This document shows positions 12,071-20,959 of a stretch of 64,000 nucleotides of DNA, piece after piece (within the stretch, counting starts at the first letter, position 1; each line of letters starts with the position of its first letter). The notes under the pieces were generated by a model that saw nothing but the letters and a program-made list of their open reading frames with translations, searched no databases and was not told the DNA's origin. The translations under genes and the position numbers were made by a program. The DNA is taken from positions 682,001-746,000 of the forward strand of contig JAYWVB010000002.1 in the NCBI GenBank assembly GCA_039881045.1, written 5' to 3'. The stretch comes from Chaetomium olivaceum. Lineage: Eukaryota > Ascomycota > Sordariomycetes > Sordariales > Chaetomiaceae.

Positions 12071-12187
12071 AGGTACTCTACGTTTGACTATATACATATA
12101 CGCAAGGAGAATCAAATGGACAGGGTCAATCGGATGGACAGGAACGATCGGATGGACAGCAACTATTAGACCACCGCTACCACCTCA

Positions 12188-12359
12188 TACTCTATAGCCT
12201 AATCCTCCTAGTCCTTGCATTTAGTACAGATTAGAATATGGTTTAGATCTTCCCTTCCCGAAACTCGGCCTGCTTATACTCTATAGCCTAATCCTCCTAG
12301 TCCTTGTATTCAGGACAGACCAGAATGCGGTTTAGATCTTCCCGAAACTCGGCCTGCTT
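12188..12359. repeat. Tandem duplication, unit about 86 bp
   Basis: Two adjacent copies, 12188-12275 and 12276-12359, both starting ATACTCTATAGCCTAATCC and ending GGCCTGCTT. Most differences are transitions: CCAGAATGCGG in one copy against TTAGAATATGG in the other. That fits repeat-induced point mutation (RIP), where CpA becomes TpA, though the number of changes is small. Confidence 0.75.
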
Positions 12360-12503
12360 GCCAGCATCTTCAAACGGAGAGAAAGCACTCGCCATCTTGG
12401 CTAGTACAATGGAGCGATGGATCTTCCCGAAACTCGGCCTGCTTGCCAGCATCTTCAAATGGAGAGAAAGCACTCGCCATCTTGGCTAGTACGATGGAGC
12501 GAC
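12335..12503. repeat. Tandem duplication, unit about 85 bp
   Basis: Two adjacent copies, 12335-12419 and 12420-12503, each starting GATCTTCCCGAAACTC and ending at ATGGAGCGA(C/T). They differ at few positions, again transitions (AAACGG/AAATGG, ACAATGG/ACGATGG). The first unit overlaps the end of the preceding tandem repeat, so the two duplications are nested. Confidence 0.75.
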
Positions 12504-12689
12504 AGCGACACTGGCGACGGAAACGTGGGAAGAGTCGGTTGGGTTTCGGTAGGACTTGGGGCTGGTTTTCGTGTTAGAACGCGTTAAAGATGGTCAACGG
12601 CCGCCCTGTCGGCGCCACCAGGCCCAATTTCCCGGTCCCGAGCTCCCCCCTCATCCAGCGACCGACTCCCAGTGACCCCCCGGCCCCGC

Positions 12690-14200
12690 AACGAGAGTAT
12701 CGGGGTTCCTACTCGCTAAGGCGGTTGTTATCATCGCGGGAGTGGAGTACCTTCTGGACTAGAAATTTGTCGCTGGGGACGGGTTTGTCGAGGCCTGGAG
12801 ATAGCTCGGGGCCGTTGCGAGGGGTAGCTGTGGTGTTGTAGAGGTTTTCAAGTTTTTCGTTACTTTGATCTCGGAAGGTGGGTGAGCCCTTTCGAGGAGA
12901 TAGAACCACGTTGAGGCTGCCCGGCTTCAAGAGCGCTCTTATCGATATCCATCTTGATTTCCATCTTGGGCTTTTTCTGGCCGTCTCTGGGCTTGCCGCG
13001 GAGCTCGTCAAGGATCCATCGTAGCCCTTCTGACGCCATTTCCCGCTCGATGGTATCGCGCTCCTCCTGGCCCAGTTCCAGAGCCGGACCTCACCAGGTA
13101 CCAGTTTGCCCCCGAAGACGTGACCAGAATCACCCGGCTGATGATCGTGATCACACCCTGCTTGCACTGGACCAGCGACGGGGGGGGGGGCTTTCACAAC
13201 GGCCATGTCTACTTGGCCACGTGGGAACTTGATGTTCACCGCGTTGAAGTGGAGTTTTCCTGGCTCTGAATTTGCAGCGATTGTTGACATCGGTGGCAAG
13301 CGCCCGACAGAGAAATCCCAGTACCTCTCCGCATACATCCTCGCCATCGGTGAATCCATCACCAACACCGTACCGGCGAACCGGCTTGGTTGCAGGAGCA
13401 CCAGCAAGCGGGTATCTGCTCGCGTCGTGCGCAATGAGCAGAGCCGCCTCGCGCGCAACAAGAGCTTGGGCCGAGTCCAAGGAGCAGGGAGTTGCTGTTC
13501 TCCTTGTTCCATACGGCCTCGATTTCTTCGGGCTTGAGCTGGTCCTTCATTTCGAGAAGGACTTGAAGACGGGCTTCTGCCAGGGCAGAGTCGTCCATTT
13601 GGGGGAGGGGAACCGGCTTGATTACAGGAGCACCAGCAAGCGGGTATCTGCTCGCGTCGCACGCAATGAGCAGAGCCGCCTCGCGCGCAACATCTTAGAG
13701 CTTGGGCCAAATCTTCGACCTTAGACGTTGCTCGTACAAGCTCGTTGTAGTCGACTGCTATTGCTCGCAGCAGGTCTCGCTACATCACCTGCGTTCGTCG
13801 CTTGCGCTCTAGCATTTCCTGGGCCTCGCGGATCTCCCGTTCTCTCCGGTCGCGTTCCGCGGCATCCTCCTCCCTTTGTTCAACTATCATGGGTTCCTGT
13901 TGGCCTTCTAGAAGCTCCAATTCCCACTCCGTCTCCTTAGGCTTGGGCAAGGAGACGGAGTCTCGTTGTAGTCGATCACGTTGTCCAACACCTTACGAGA
14001 TTTCGTACCGTATCAGGCTGTCCATCTGATTGACCCTGTCCGTCTGATTCTCCCTGTCGGTCCCATCATCGCTGTCCATCCCATCAGCACCCCCCTCCCC
14101 CTCCTCCCCCTCCTCATCCATCTCGTCGTCGTCCCCTTCCATTCTCCCCCTCATTCTCCTCTTCATCCTCCATCTCCTCCTCGTCAAAGTCCCCACCTGA
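12690..14200 (-). pseudogene. Mosaic of broken coding fragments (unknown family)
   Basis: On the minus strand, protein-like sequence switches frame repeatedly. From high to low coordinate: an acidic run (DDEMDEEGEEGEGG, about 14050-14180), a helical charged segment (about 13820-13960; [16 protein letters not shown] and [11 protein letters not shown]) ending in a stop near 13790, then DLLRAIAVDYNELVRAT, a piece around 13210-13360 (MYAERYWDFSVGRLPP), and ELGQEERDTIERE ... LRWILDELRGKPRDGQKKPK around 12960-13080. A 333-codon frame spans 12709-13710 but mixes these with repeat sequence. I recognise no intact domain. The whole is best read as decayed or shuffled exons. Confidence 0.4.
13378..13692. 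repeat. Direct duplication of an 83-bp segment
   Basis: Copies at 13378-13460 and 13610-13692, both starting GAACCGGCTTG and ending CGCGCAACA, about 150 bp apart. They are nearly identical; the differences seen (GTTGCAGG/ATTACAGG, CGTGCGC/CGCACGC) are transitions. A short shared tail, AGAGCTTGGGCC, follows close to each copy. Confidence 0.75.
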
Positions 14201-14414
14201 GCAGGGCAGCGCGGTCAGGGCGACCGTCTCGCTCCTCGTACCACAGCATGCACAAGGTGACGAGACGGTTGTTGTGGGCGACCATGTTGGGGTTGGTCCA
14301 GTCGTCGCGCCACTGGTCGGCCCCAGGGAAGACGTTTTCGTTGGTGACCTCGGGCAGGTCCACCTGGGCCATCTCGAAATGGTTGATAATGTAGTCCCAG
14401 GTAGCGGCCGGGAA

Positions 14415-14602
14415 TGCGAAAGCACCGAACGCTCCGCCAGCGTGTGGGCCACTTCCGATCTCGAGATGATATGAGCTTTCCGGATCGTCTCGAGGGCGTA
14501 AATCCGGCTCGTGTCCTTCTTCCGCACCTGCATGACCTTGCCGAAACTTCCCTTCCCGACCACCTTGACAGGGTGAAATCGTAGAAGCGGGCACGTCGCC
14601 AC
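14415..14602 (-). pseudogene. Fragment of an AGC-type protein kinase (Ypk1-like N-lobe)
   Basis: Encodes about 60 residues of a kinase N-lobe: the glycine-rich loop GKGSFGKVMQVRKKDT, then the beta-3 strand RIYALETIRKAHI, then RSEVAHTLAERSVL. This wording is typical of Ypk1/SGK-type AGC kinases. The catalytic beta-3 lysine of the usual A-x-K-x-I is Glu here (ALETI). Homology stops at about 14419 and is replaced, in a different frame, by an unrelated segment (WDYIINHFEMAQVDLPEV ... NPNMVAHNNRLVTLCMLWYEE, about 14230-14410). No C-lobe is present. It is therefore a captured or leftover fragment, not a kinase gene. Confidence 0.7.
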
Positions 14603-14659
14603 ACCTGGGCAGCCCTCGCCTCAGCCAACTCGGCCCTCATGCAGGACAAACACATGCCC

Positions 14660-15270
14660 TACAAGTAACAGGTGGATATCAAGGCCTATATCCTCTCGCT
14701 CCCCCACGATGGTTTCACCTGGGCCCGTATCTGCGTAGACGAGGCGCAGTCGCTGCGCAATATGACGAGTAGCAACTCGAGAATCATCCGCCTGCTGCCG
14801 AGCCGTGCTCTGCACCTTATGACCGCCACCCCGGCCCTGAATCGCATTGAGGATGTCAAATCCTTCGGCTCGCTAGTTTAGCACTTTAGCGGCCTGGATA
14901 TTCTCATCCCTAACGAATGCGACTGGGAGTACGTGGCCGAGATATATCAGCCCAAGGGCGAATGTGTCGAGTCCAAAGTCGTTCCCGCGGAACAGGGACG
15001 AGATGAAGCTGATCAAGAACAAGATCAAGGCGAGGAAGAACCCCCCGAACGGACGCCGCCCTCGACAAGGCCATCTTTACCGATCGCCGCTTCGCCGACC
15101 GCCCGCTCTTTGACTTTTATTTGGCCACCGGTAAGCGTTTCTGGCTGTTGTGCAGCCGCGCCCTCGGCCTCATCCGGCTTCCCGAGAAGGAAGACTTCAG
15201 CACCCGCCATGGCTCCGACTTAGTCTACCAGGAGATCATGAATTGCCTGCTGATCAAGCGGCAGCGCCTG
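14660..15270 (+). pseudogene. Fragment of a SNF2-family helicase gene
   Basis: Translation from about 14672 gives the helicase core around motifs II and III: WARICVDEAQSLRN (DEAH-box variant DEAQ), then RALHLMTATPALNRIEDVKS. A TAG stops the frame at 14879. Similar-quality sequence resumes in the same frame (LDILIPNECDWEYVAEIYQP, to about 14980), then in a second frame (RDEMKLIKNKIKARKNPP, about 15000-15050) and a third (FTDRRFADRPLFDFYLATG ... LPEKEDFSTRHG, about 15075-15260). One nonsense change and at least two frameshifts in 600 bp make this a clear pseudogene. The N-terminal P-loop and the C-terminal helicase domain are absent. Confidence 0.7.
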
Positions 15271-15379
15271 CAGCGCGGTGTAATTGGCCTGGCTGGTCGC
15301 GACGGCGGCGCCCAGGGTGGCCAGCTGGCCCTGGAACTGGGCTATGATCTGCTGGTAGGTGGGGAATAGTAGTACTAGG

Positions 15380-15912
15380 CTTGTGTTGAGGTGGTTTGTG
15401 CATGCTGATTTAGTGAAAGCGAAGGGAGAAGAGAATTAGCTGATGATCTTCGAGGTTGGGGTTTACGTCGTTGGTTGTGGTGTTGAGGTGGTGTCGGCGC
15501 GGCGGGGGGGAGTGTGGCAAGGCTGTACATCGCTTACGATGTAGAAGTGGGTAGGTGTTGAGGTAGCCGTTGTTGGTAAAGAGGATTGAGTGTCGTGGCG
15601 GTGGGGTAGGGCTCGCGGAGGGAAGGGCTTGGTTGGGAATGGGAGTGCAGCGAGTTTCTGGATTTGGTGAAAGGTAGCGTGGGGAAGGAGGGAGACTTAC
15701 TGGTCTCAAAAGCCGCGGCGATCTCGGGGAGTGTCATTCCTGCTTGTAGTAATGTCCGAATGAATAAGGTGATGGTCATCTGCGGCACTCGAGTGTCAAT
15801 CTCCGCGACGAGGGAAAGATGGAATCCGGAAGGAAGCGTGGTGGCTTACCTGACCATCGAACTCTTGGTGGTCGTTGGCACCCTGCGACGAGTTTCCCTG
15901 GTTGGTAGACAT
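15380..15912 (-). CDS. Small spliced protein, paralog C of a local family
   Basis: Family not recognised. Exon 1 (15850..15912) encodes 21 polar residues from the ATG at 15912. A GT-AG intron of phase 0 follows (donor GTAAGC, acceptor CGCAG). Exon 2 (15701..15779) is 79 nt, 26 codons plus one base, and encodes MTITLFIRTLLQAGMTLPEI and six more residues; its donor GTAAGT is a perfect consensus in phase 1. The 3' part is uncertain. Acceptors at several places give different Pro/Thr-rich tails; the GTACAG acceptor near 15533 would yield about 66 residues, and another frame stays open to about 15380. Exon 2 length, intron phases and the L-L-x-A-G-[LM]-T core match exon 2 of the genes at 18898-20118 and 20578-20959, so all three are probably paralogs. 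The module loosely resembles the first half of a helix-turn-helix, but that is a guess. Confidence 0.55.
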
Positions 15913-16801
15913 CTTGGATACTTTTGATATGGTCTGCTGCTGTCGGTCTGGAGAGATGATTTGGCGGTAGTAGCTGCTTGTTTTGCGACGGGATTTGAGG
16001 TTTGTATCGATACTCGAAGTCTCTGAATAATTGTTGAGAACAGATACTCGTAGCGAAGATGTTTGATTGAGTTGCTTGGTGGGCTTAATAACGAGTGAAA
16101 GAAAAGTCTGCTCTGAATATTTGGTGGGAAGCCGAAAACAAACGCAAAAAGGTCGAAGGCCATGAATTTATAGCACTGGGCCGTGCGAAAGCCAGTACCC
16201 AACAACTCACCCTCACGATGGCAAAATATGATGACGGTTCTCCGTCCGAATAGTCTGACTGTCACGAGGCATCTCATCAATAGCTTATCATACGAATCCT
16301 GAAAGTAGGATTGGCTGCCATTGGAAGAATGTGTAATTAAGTGTGAAGTCTAGGTACCTGGTATTCAATGACTCGCTCGCACGTGAGCGGAATGTGACCA
16401 CGATTTTCCATCTGAACGTCCCGTTTGTCACGAGTCATCTCTTTTTTAACTTATTACGTGAATCCTGAGGACAGGATTGGCCCCCATTAAAGGAATGTGT
16501 AAAGAACAACGCGTGTTGAATCGAGGGAACCCCGCTCGGTAGGCATGCCTCACTTCACAATCTTGGTTTGTAGAAAAAAACCTGTCAAGGCTTACAAACA
16601 GGTTACTATGACTCCCATTGGATGAGGCACAGTGCGTGTCGAATCGAGGGCACCCCTCTCGGCAGGCAGGGCAGTAGGTAGGCACAGCCCCCATTGAAAG
16701 AAGGTGTGAACCACAACGCGTGTTGCAGGACGCGTGTTGCAGGACGCGTGTATAACGCGAGTTGTATCTCAAAGCTTTGGAGATACAGAAGACCTATTAG
16801 C
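15913..16801. repeat. Degenerate direct repeats beside the transposon
   Basis: This gap holds imperfect repeats. A unit of about 80-100 bp, GTCACGAG..CATCTC ... GAATCCTGA..(G/A)CAGGATTGGC..CCATT..A..GAATGTGTAA, occurs at about 16250-16335 and 16425-16502. A second motif, CGCGTGTTGAATCGAGGGAACCCC...CTCGG(T/C)AGGCA, occurs at about 16510-16548 and in diverged form at 16629-16672. A third partial copy with CCCCCATTGAAAG and CACAACGCGTGTTG lies at 16688-16725, followed by a triplicated GACGCGTGTT-like motif at 16725-16760. No gene is visible. Confidence 0.55.
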
Positions 16802-16850
16802 TAACGTACTTGCATAACGAAGCGCCCACCATAACGAAGCGCCCACTTTT
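16802..16850 (+). repeat. Left terminal inverted repeat
   Basis: Identical over 49 bp to the reverse complement of 18619-18667, including the outer TA. Tandem 17-bp units lie at 16813-16829 and 16830-16846. Confidence 0.95.
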
Positions 16851-16901
16851 TTACACCTAACAACCTTCCAACTCTATCCTCACTTTTCTCCACACAACAA
16901 A

Positions 16902-18558
16902 ATGGAATCTCTTCCAAAAGAAACTCGTATGATCCTTGCGCTTGAAGCTCTCAAGAAAGACCCTAAACTTTCTGTCCGAAAAGCTTCTGCGATCTACGAG
17001 GTCTCACGAAGCTCGCTCCGCGACCGACGCGCCGGAAAGCAACCACGACGCGAAATACCAGCCAACCTTCGAAAACTGACTGACTTTGAAGAGCAAGTCC
17101 TTCTTGAGAGAGTACTCGACCTTGATGCGCGAGGATTTCAGCCCCAGCTCTCGGACCTTCGAGAAATGGCCGATCGCCTTCGGGCCGCACGCGGCGCGTC
17201 GGGCGTCGGACCCCGATGGGCAAACGGTTTCGTAAAGCGACATTCCAAGGTTACGACGCGTTTCCGACGCCGAATCGATTACAAGAGAGCCCAATGCGAA
17301 GATCCCGACGTAGTAAACGCGTGGTTTCGGCTCGTACGCAACGTAATCGATAAATACGCGATCCAAGAGGGGGACATCTACAACTTCGACGAGACTGGGT
17401 TCCAGATGGGCATACTTTCGAGTGCAAAGGTCGTGACGAGCTCCGAGCGACGTGGACGGCCTCGCACAAAGCAGCCTGGCAATCGAGAGTGGGTTACGGT
17501 GATCCAAGCTGTGTGTGCGGATGGCTGGGTCGTGCCGCCGTACTTTGTCGTCAAGGGGAAAAACCACCTCCTCCCTTGGTACCAGGACAGCCGGTTCCAG
17601 CCCGAATGGAGAGTCCATACAAGCGAGAATGGCTGGACAACAAATGAGATTGGCCTCGATTGGCTAAAACATTTCGACGAGGCTACCAAACGCCGTACGA
17701 GAGGGGTACATCGACTGCTCATCCTTGACGGCCACGAAAGCCACCACTCGGTCGACTTCGAAGATTTCTGCAAGGCCAACAACATTGTTACACTTTGCAT
17801 GCCTCCCCATTCTTCCCACTTTCTCCAGCCTCTTGATGTTGGGTGTTTTAGTCCGCTCAAGGCCTCGTACGGCAAGCGGATTGAGCAGATGATGCGGATG
17901 CAGATCACCCACATTACGAAGGAGGACTTCTTCGACGCGTTTGTCGAGGCATTTCACGCTTCAATCACAGCGAACAACATACGAGCGGGCTTTAGAGCAA
18001 CTGGCCTTGTTCCTTTTGACCCTGAATTGGTAGTTTCTTGCCTCGACCCTAAGCCACTTACCCCATCTCCTCCAAACTCGCGTCCCGGAACAGCCTCGAC
18101 TTGGGCCCTGAAGACCCCATCCAATGCGTACGACGCGACCAAGAGCTCCATCACTCTCAAGCGGAAGATCGAGAACCATCAAGGTAGCTCTCCGACTCAC
18201 ATTTTCGACATCATCGACTTGCAGGCCCAAGAGCATCTCAAAATTGGCACATGAAATGGTGTTACTCCGAGCTGAGGCCCAGGAACTTCGTACAGCAAAT
18301 GAGCGACTAAGCAAGCGCCGTAGGACAAAGAAAACGCGTCTGCAGGAAGGAGGATCACTTAGTTTACAAGAGGCAAAGGGTTTGATGGCTGACCGGGGAC
18401 TTGGTGATAAGGACTGCGAGGAAACGTCAGGGAGTAGTGGTTGTATAACAGTGGGTGGGCCACGCATTCGGCTCTGCAGCAACTGCAAGAAGCCCGGCCA
18501 CAATGCGCGGACATGTCAAGTAGTTTGCGAGATGTCTGAAGACAGTGACTCCGAGTAG
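16902..18558 (+). CDS. pogo/Fot1-type DDE transposase with C-terminal zinc knuckle (frame break)
   Basis: Cuts and pastes the surrounding element. Intact for 450 codons (16902-18254). Residues about 1-50 form a Psq/HTH domain (KASAIYEVSRSSLRDR), residues 55-125 a CENP-B-type helix-turn-helix (EEQVLLERVLDL ... WANGFVKRH), and residues 155-345 the DDE catalytic domain. The three acids are in YNFDETGF, LILDGHESHHS and FLQPLDVGCFSPLK. The reading frame ends at 18254. A second frame overlapping it (about 18240-18558) encodes the natural continuation: a coiled coil (LLRAEAQELRTANERLSKRRR) and a CCHC zinc knuckle, CSNCKKPGHNARTC. One base too many in the A4 run at 18240-18243 would account for the break; the total length is then in frame and gives about 551 residues. 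It may be a real mutation, a sequence error or, less likely, programmed frameshifting. Confidence 0.85.
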
Positions 18559-18618
18559 TTTCAATTGATTTGAGCTGTTGTGGCTGAATTGACTTACACA
18601 AAGTGGTTGAGGTCCGGG

Positions 18619-18667
18619 AAAAGTGGGCGCTTCGTTATGGTGGGCGCTTCGTTATGCAAGTACGTTA
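18619..18667 (-). repeat. Right terminal inverted repeat
   Basis: Mirror of the left repeat with the same two tandem 17-bp units (18623-18639, 18640-18656). The outer TA at 18666-18667 matches the TA at 16802-16803. Confidence 0.95.
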
Positions 18668-18897
18668 TGTACTATACCCAAACTTGGCCTTGAATTTCAA
18701 CATTTCGCTCGCTTAAGGGACTTAGTGATACTGCCCCCATTCAGGTTGATCCCGGCAATGAATGAAGCATAGAAATACCGTAATATACTTTTATATAATG
18801 CAAACTAATCTGCTGTCTCGCTCGAACGAACAACCTGCGGCCCCTCTTTTGTTTTCCACCTCGTCCCGAGTCCTGTCCCGAAAGTGCCAACCTTCCC

Positions 18898-20118
18898 CTA
18901 CCCCTCGGCATTCTCCATCATCGAGTCCCGTTCCGCAACTTCGTTCTCGAGCAAATCGCGAAGGCGCGGATCTTGCGTGGCCCTTTGAGCAATGGACCCA
19001 GGGCCGCCTTGGGAAACGGACGGAGTTTGAGTGCCAGCGCGCTTTTGGACACCAGCAGTCCGAAAAGTGCCCATCAGAGGCCCCTTTCTGGGGGGTTTCC
19101 AGGGCACCGCTAGAAATACAGATATTAGCAGAGCTCGAGTATGTACATATGCTAGGTCAGAGCCTAAAATGGGGAAACCACGCACCTGAGGAGGTTTGTC
19201 CGGGGTTGTTCGGGTATGATGGGATGGGGGCGGTATAGTCGGGAATATGTTCGGCCTGGGCGCGGTGGAATCGGGAAGGCTGCCGACCCGGCCAACCTCG
19301 GCAGAAATGGGAGGAGTAGGAGGATCTCTGTATGTAGCTGGCTGGCCGTGTGTAGCATCGCCGTATGTGTCCTCTCTTATTTAACGGTTTGAGGACTGAC
19401 CGTGTTTGCACGACCATGGGCGAACAGCTGAGTTGGGTTCGCTCTGTTTGAGTAACTCAAACCCTCTTGCGTGTTGCGAGGCCAAACTCCGCCCTCCATG
19501 GTCATCTGGTCCCTGGGCGGTTGGGGCCGGCGTCTCGGCGCAGGTGTCGGGGTGGTTTGTTCGACGGATTTGTCGTAACGATCAGGGAATCCCTCCTGTG
19601 CTCTAGCAAGGCTCTAGCCGAGATTACATTGTAAGCAACCAACTGGATTGGTCTTTCTCCGAGGGACCACCCGGGTTTCCAGCCCCATGAACATCACTGC
19701 TCAGCAGGGTACAGTTGTCGGTTTGGTTGCTGGTACATCGGGTTATGTGTGGGCTGGCGGGGCATGTTGAGGAGAGATTGGGCAGGTGGCAAGACCTGCT
19801 CAAACTCCGACTTGGCCGTTGTGAAACCTGGCAGTTGCTTGCTAGTTAGGTGCGATATTCCACAACACGGAATGGCCTGGAGCGTACCTCTGTATATCAT
19901 AATCCTTACATCTTCATTCGTCAAGCCAGAACGGAATAAATGGCGACATACTTCGTCCAAAAAGTTCTGGATATGGCTATGTTAACTAACGGTTAGGCTG
20001 AAGCATCAATGAAGTCTTAGGTTACCTGCAAGGTGTCTCGTGTGCCGCCTTGCCGCTCACGGTCAATGAACGATGCAAACCAATCCTCCAAGGCGAATAC
20101 GGCATCGTTGCCAGACAT
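18898..20118 (-). CDS. Spliced protein of unknown family, paralog B with long Pro-rich tail
   Basis: Not recognised. I derive six exons: complement(18898..19109, 19186..19327, 19401..19602, 19713..19827, 19888..19966, 20026..20118), 843 nt, 280 residues. Every junction is GT-AG and keeps the frame. Exon 1 encodes 31 residues (MSGNDAVFALEDWFASFIDRE...). Exon 2 is 79 nt and encodes the module with FLDEVCRHLFRSGLTNEDVR; its flanking introns are phase 0 and phase 1, exactly as in paralogs A and C. Exons 3-6 encode a disordered tail rich in Pro, Gln, Arg and Asn, ending in a charged helix (QDPRLRDLLENEVAERDSMM). A shorter form of about 101 residues would arise if the exon 3 donor is not used, because TGA follows at 19694. 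No signal peptide or membrane segment. The pogo element sits 231 bp past its stop codon. Confidence 0.6.
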
Positions 20119-20577
20119 TATGACGGCGGTGCTTTTGACGGAGAGAGGCTGAAGATGGTTCGAGTCGAGGCACTAGACACATAAATAATGGTGGATAAGC
20201 GGCGTGAAGAAATCATGTGGAGATGCTAAATCCAGATACAAACCAAGAAGTGTATGCGTTATGTATTAAGGCATAGTGGCACTTTCACTTCTCGTTGGTT
20301 GCTGAGAGAAATTGGAAAGGGACATGTCCTCCACGACTCATTCCTGCCAATTCTGTACTTGGGTTGCCAATGTGTGGATTGCCTTCCATCATCTGTAGAA
20401 GGTACAGAACAGATGTGGGCCATGGCTGCCGAGCTGTCTATGATAGCGCTCCAAGTGCTGCCGACCCGACCCCTAGCAACGAGAATCCATCATTCTACCG
20501 GTTGTCCCTCCAATGTGTACCAGGTCCCAGGCCGTTGCTGCATCACATGGACCGTTGTCCTCGCTTCGTTGACCAGC
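20119..20577. other. Spacer between paralogs A and B
   Basis: 459 bp between the 3' end of paralog A and the start of paralog B, both on the minus strand. Presumably the promoter of paralog B. No ORF is supported. Confidence 0.4.
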
Positions 20578-20959
20578 CTACTTTGTCTCTTCCGGGGCCT
20601 CCTCTTCGCAATCGACCGGGTCCAAATCTGCATCTGCATCTAGCGAGTGAAGGTCAGAACAGTTGCTTTGTTTGCGAGGAAATCAGCAGTTTTTGCGCTC
20701 TCTCACATACATTGTTCCATGATCCAGTCCTGAAGTTGAGCAGCCGTGAGACCGGCCTCGAGCAGGGCTGTTATGAAAGCCCTCATCATGACATATATCT
20801 GACGCGGATATTCCATGTTAGCTCTTGAGATAATAAGGCACACGAGATAATTACCTGTTCCCCAGTTATCACCCTCTCGGCGACATAGCCATCCGCTTTA
20901 AATATCGTCCTGATTGTGATTTGGATCGGAGCGTTGGGGTCATCCTCCGAGTCAGCCAT
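20578..20959 (-). CDS. Small spliced protein, paralog A
   Basis: Not recognised. Three exons, complement(20578..20639, 20711..20798, 20855..20959), give 84 residues, too fragmented to appear as one open frame. Exon 1 (35 codons, phase 0 end) is acidic and then beta-like (MADSEDDPNAPIQITIRTIF). Exon 2 (88 nt, phase 1 end) encodes the shared module, YVMMRAFITALLEAGLTAAQ then LQDWIMEQ. Exon 3 gives a short acidic tail (ADADLDPVDCEEEAPEETK). Donors GTAATT and GTATGT and acceptors CAG and TAG are all acceptable, and the frame is kept to a stop at 20578. The same architecture as paralogs B and C supports a real gene. No signal peptide or membrane segment is present. Confidence 0.6.

Larger units (their letters stand above)
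16802..18667 (+). mobile_element. pogo/Fot1-type DNA transposon with 49-bp TIRs
   Basis: A complete Tc1/mariner-superfamily (pogo/Fot1 group) element. Its ends are perfect inverted repeats, 16802-16850 and 18619-18667, when the TA dinucleotides at each outer edge are counted. The element proper then starts ACGTACTTGC and is flanked by TA, the standard target-site duplication of this superfamily. Each terminal repeat contains two head-to-tail copies of a 17-bp unit (CATAACGAAGCGCCCAC), probably transposase binding sites. Internally there is one transposase gene on the plus strand. Perfect TIRs, an intact DDE core and no excess of C-to-T changes suggest recent insertion. The element lies between two members of the small paralogous gene family, 231 bp beyond the 3' end of paralog B. 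Confidence 0.92.

Noticed and set aside
12188..12503. CRISPR-like array
   Set aside because: Two-copy tandem duplications without unique spacers, in a eukaryote; not a CRISPR.
12709..13710. 333-codon minus-strand frame as an intact gene
   Set aside because: It runs through the 83-bp duplicated segment twice, and the better protein-like stretches switch in and out of this frame.
16802..18667. Retroelement origin of the element because of the CCHC zinc knuckle
   Set aside because: DDE triad with CENP-B-type HTH, TIRs and TA duplication identify a cut-and-paste DNA transposon; no reverse transcriptase or LTR is present.
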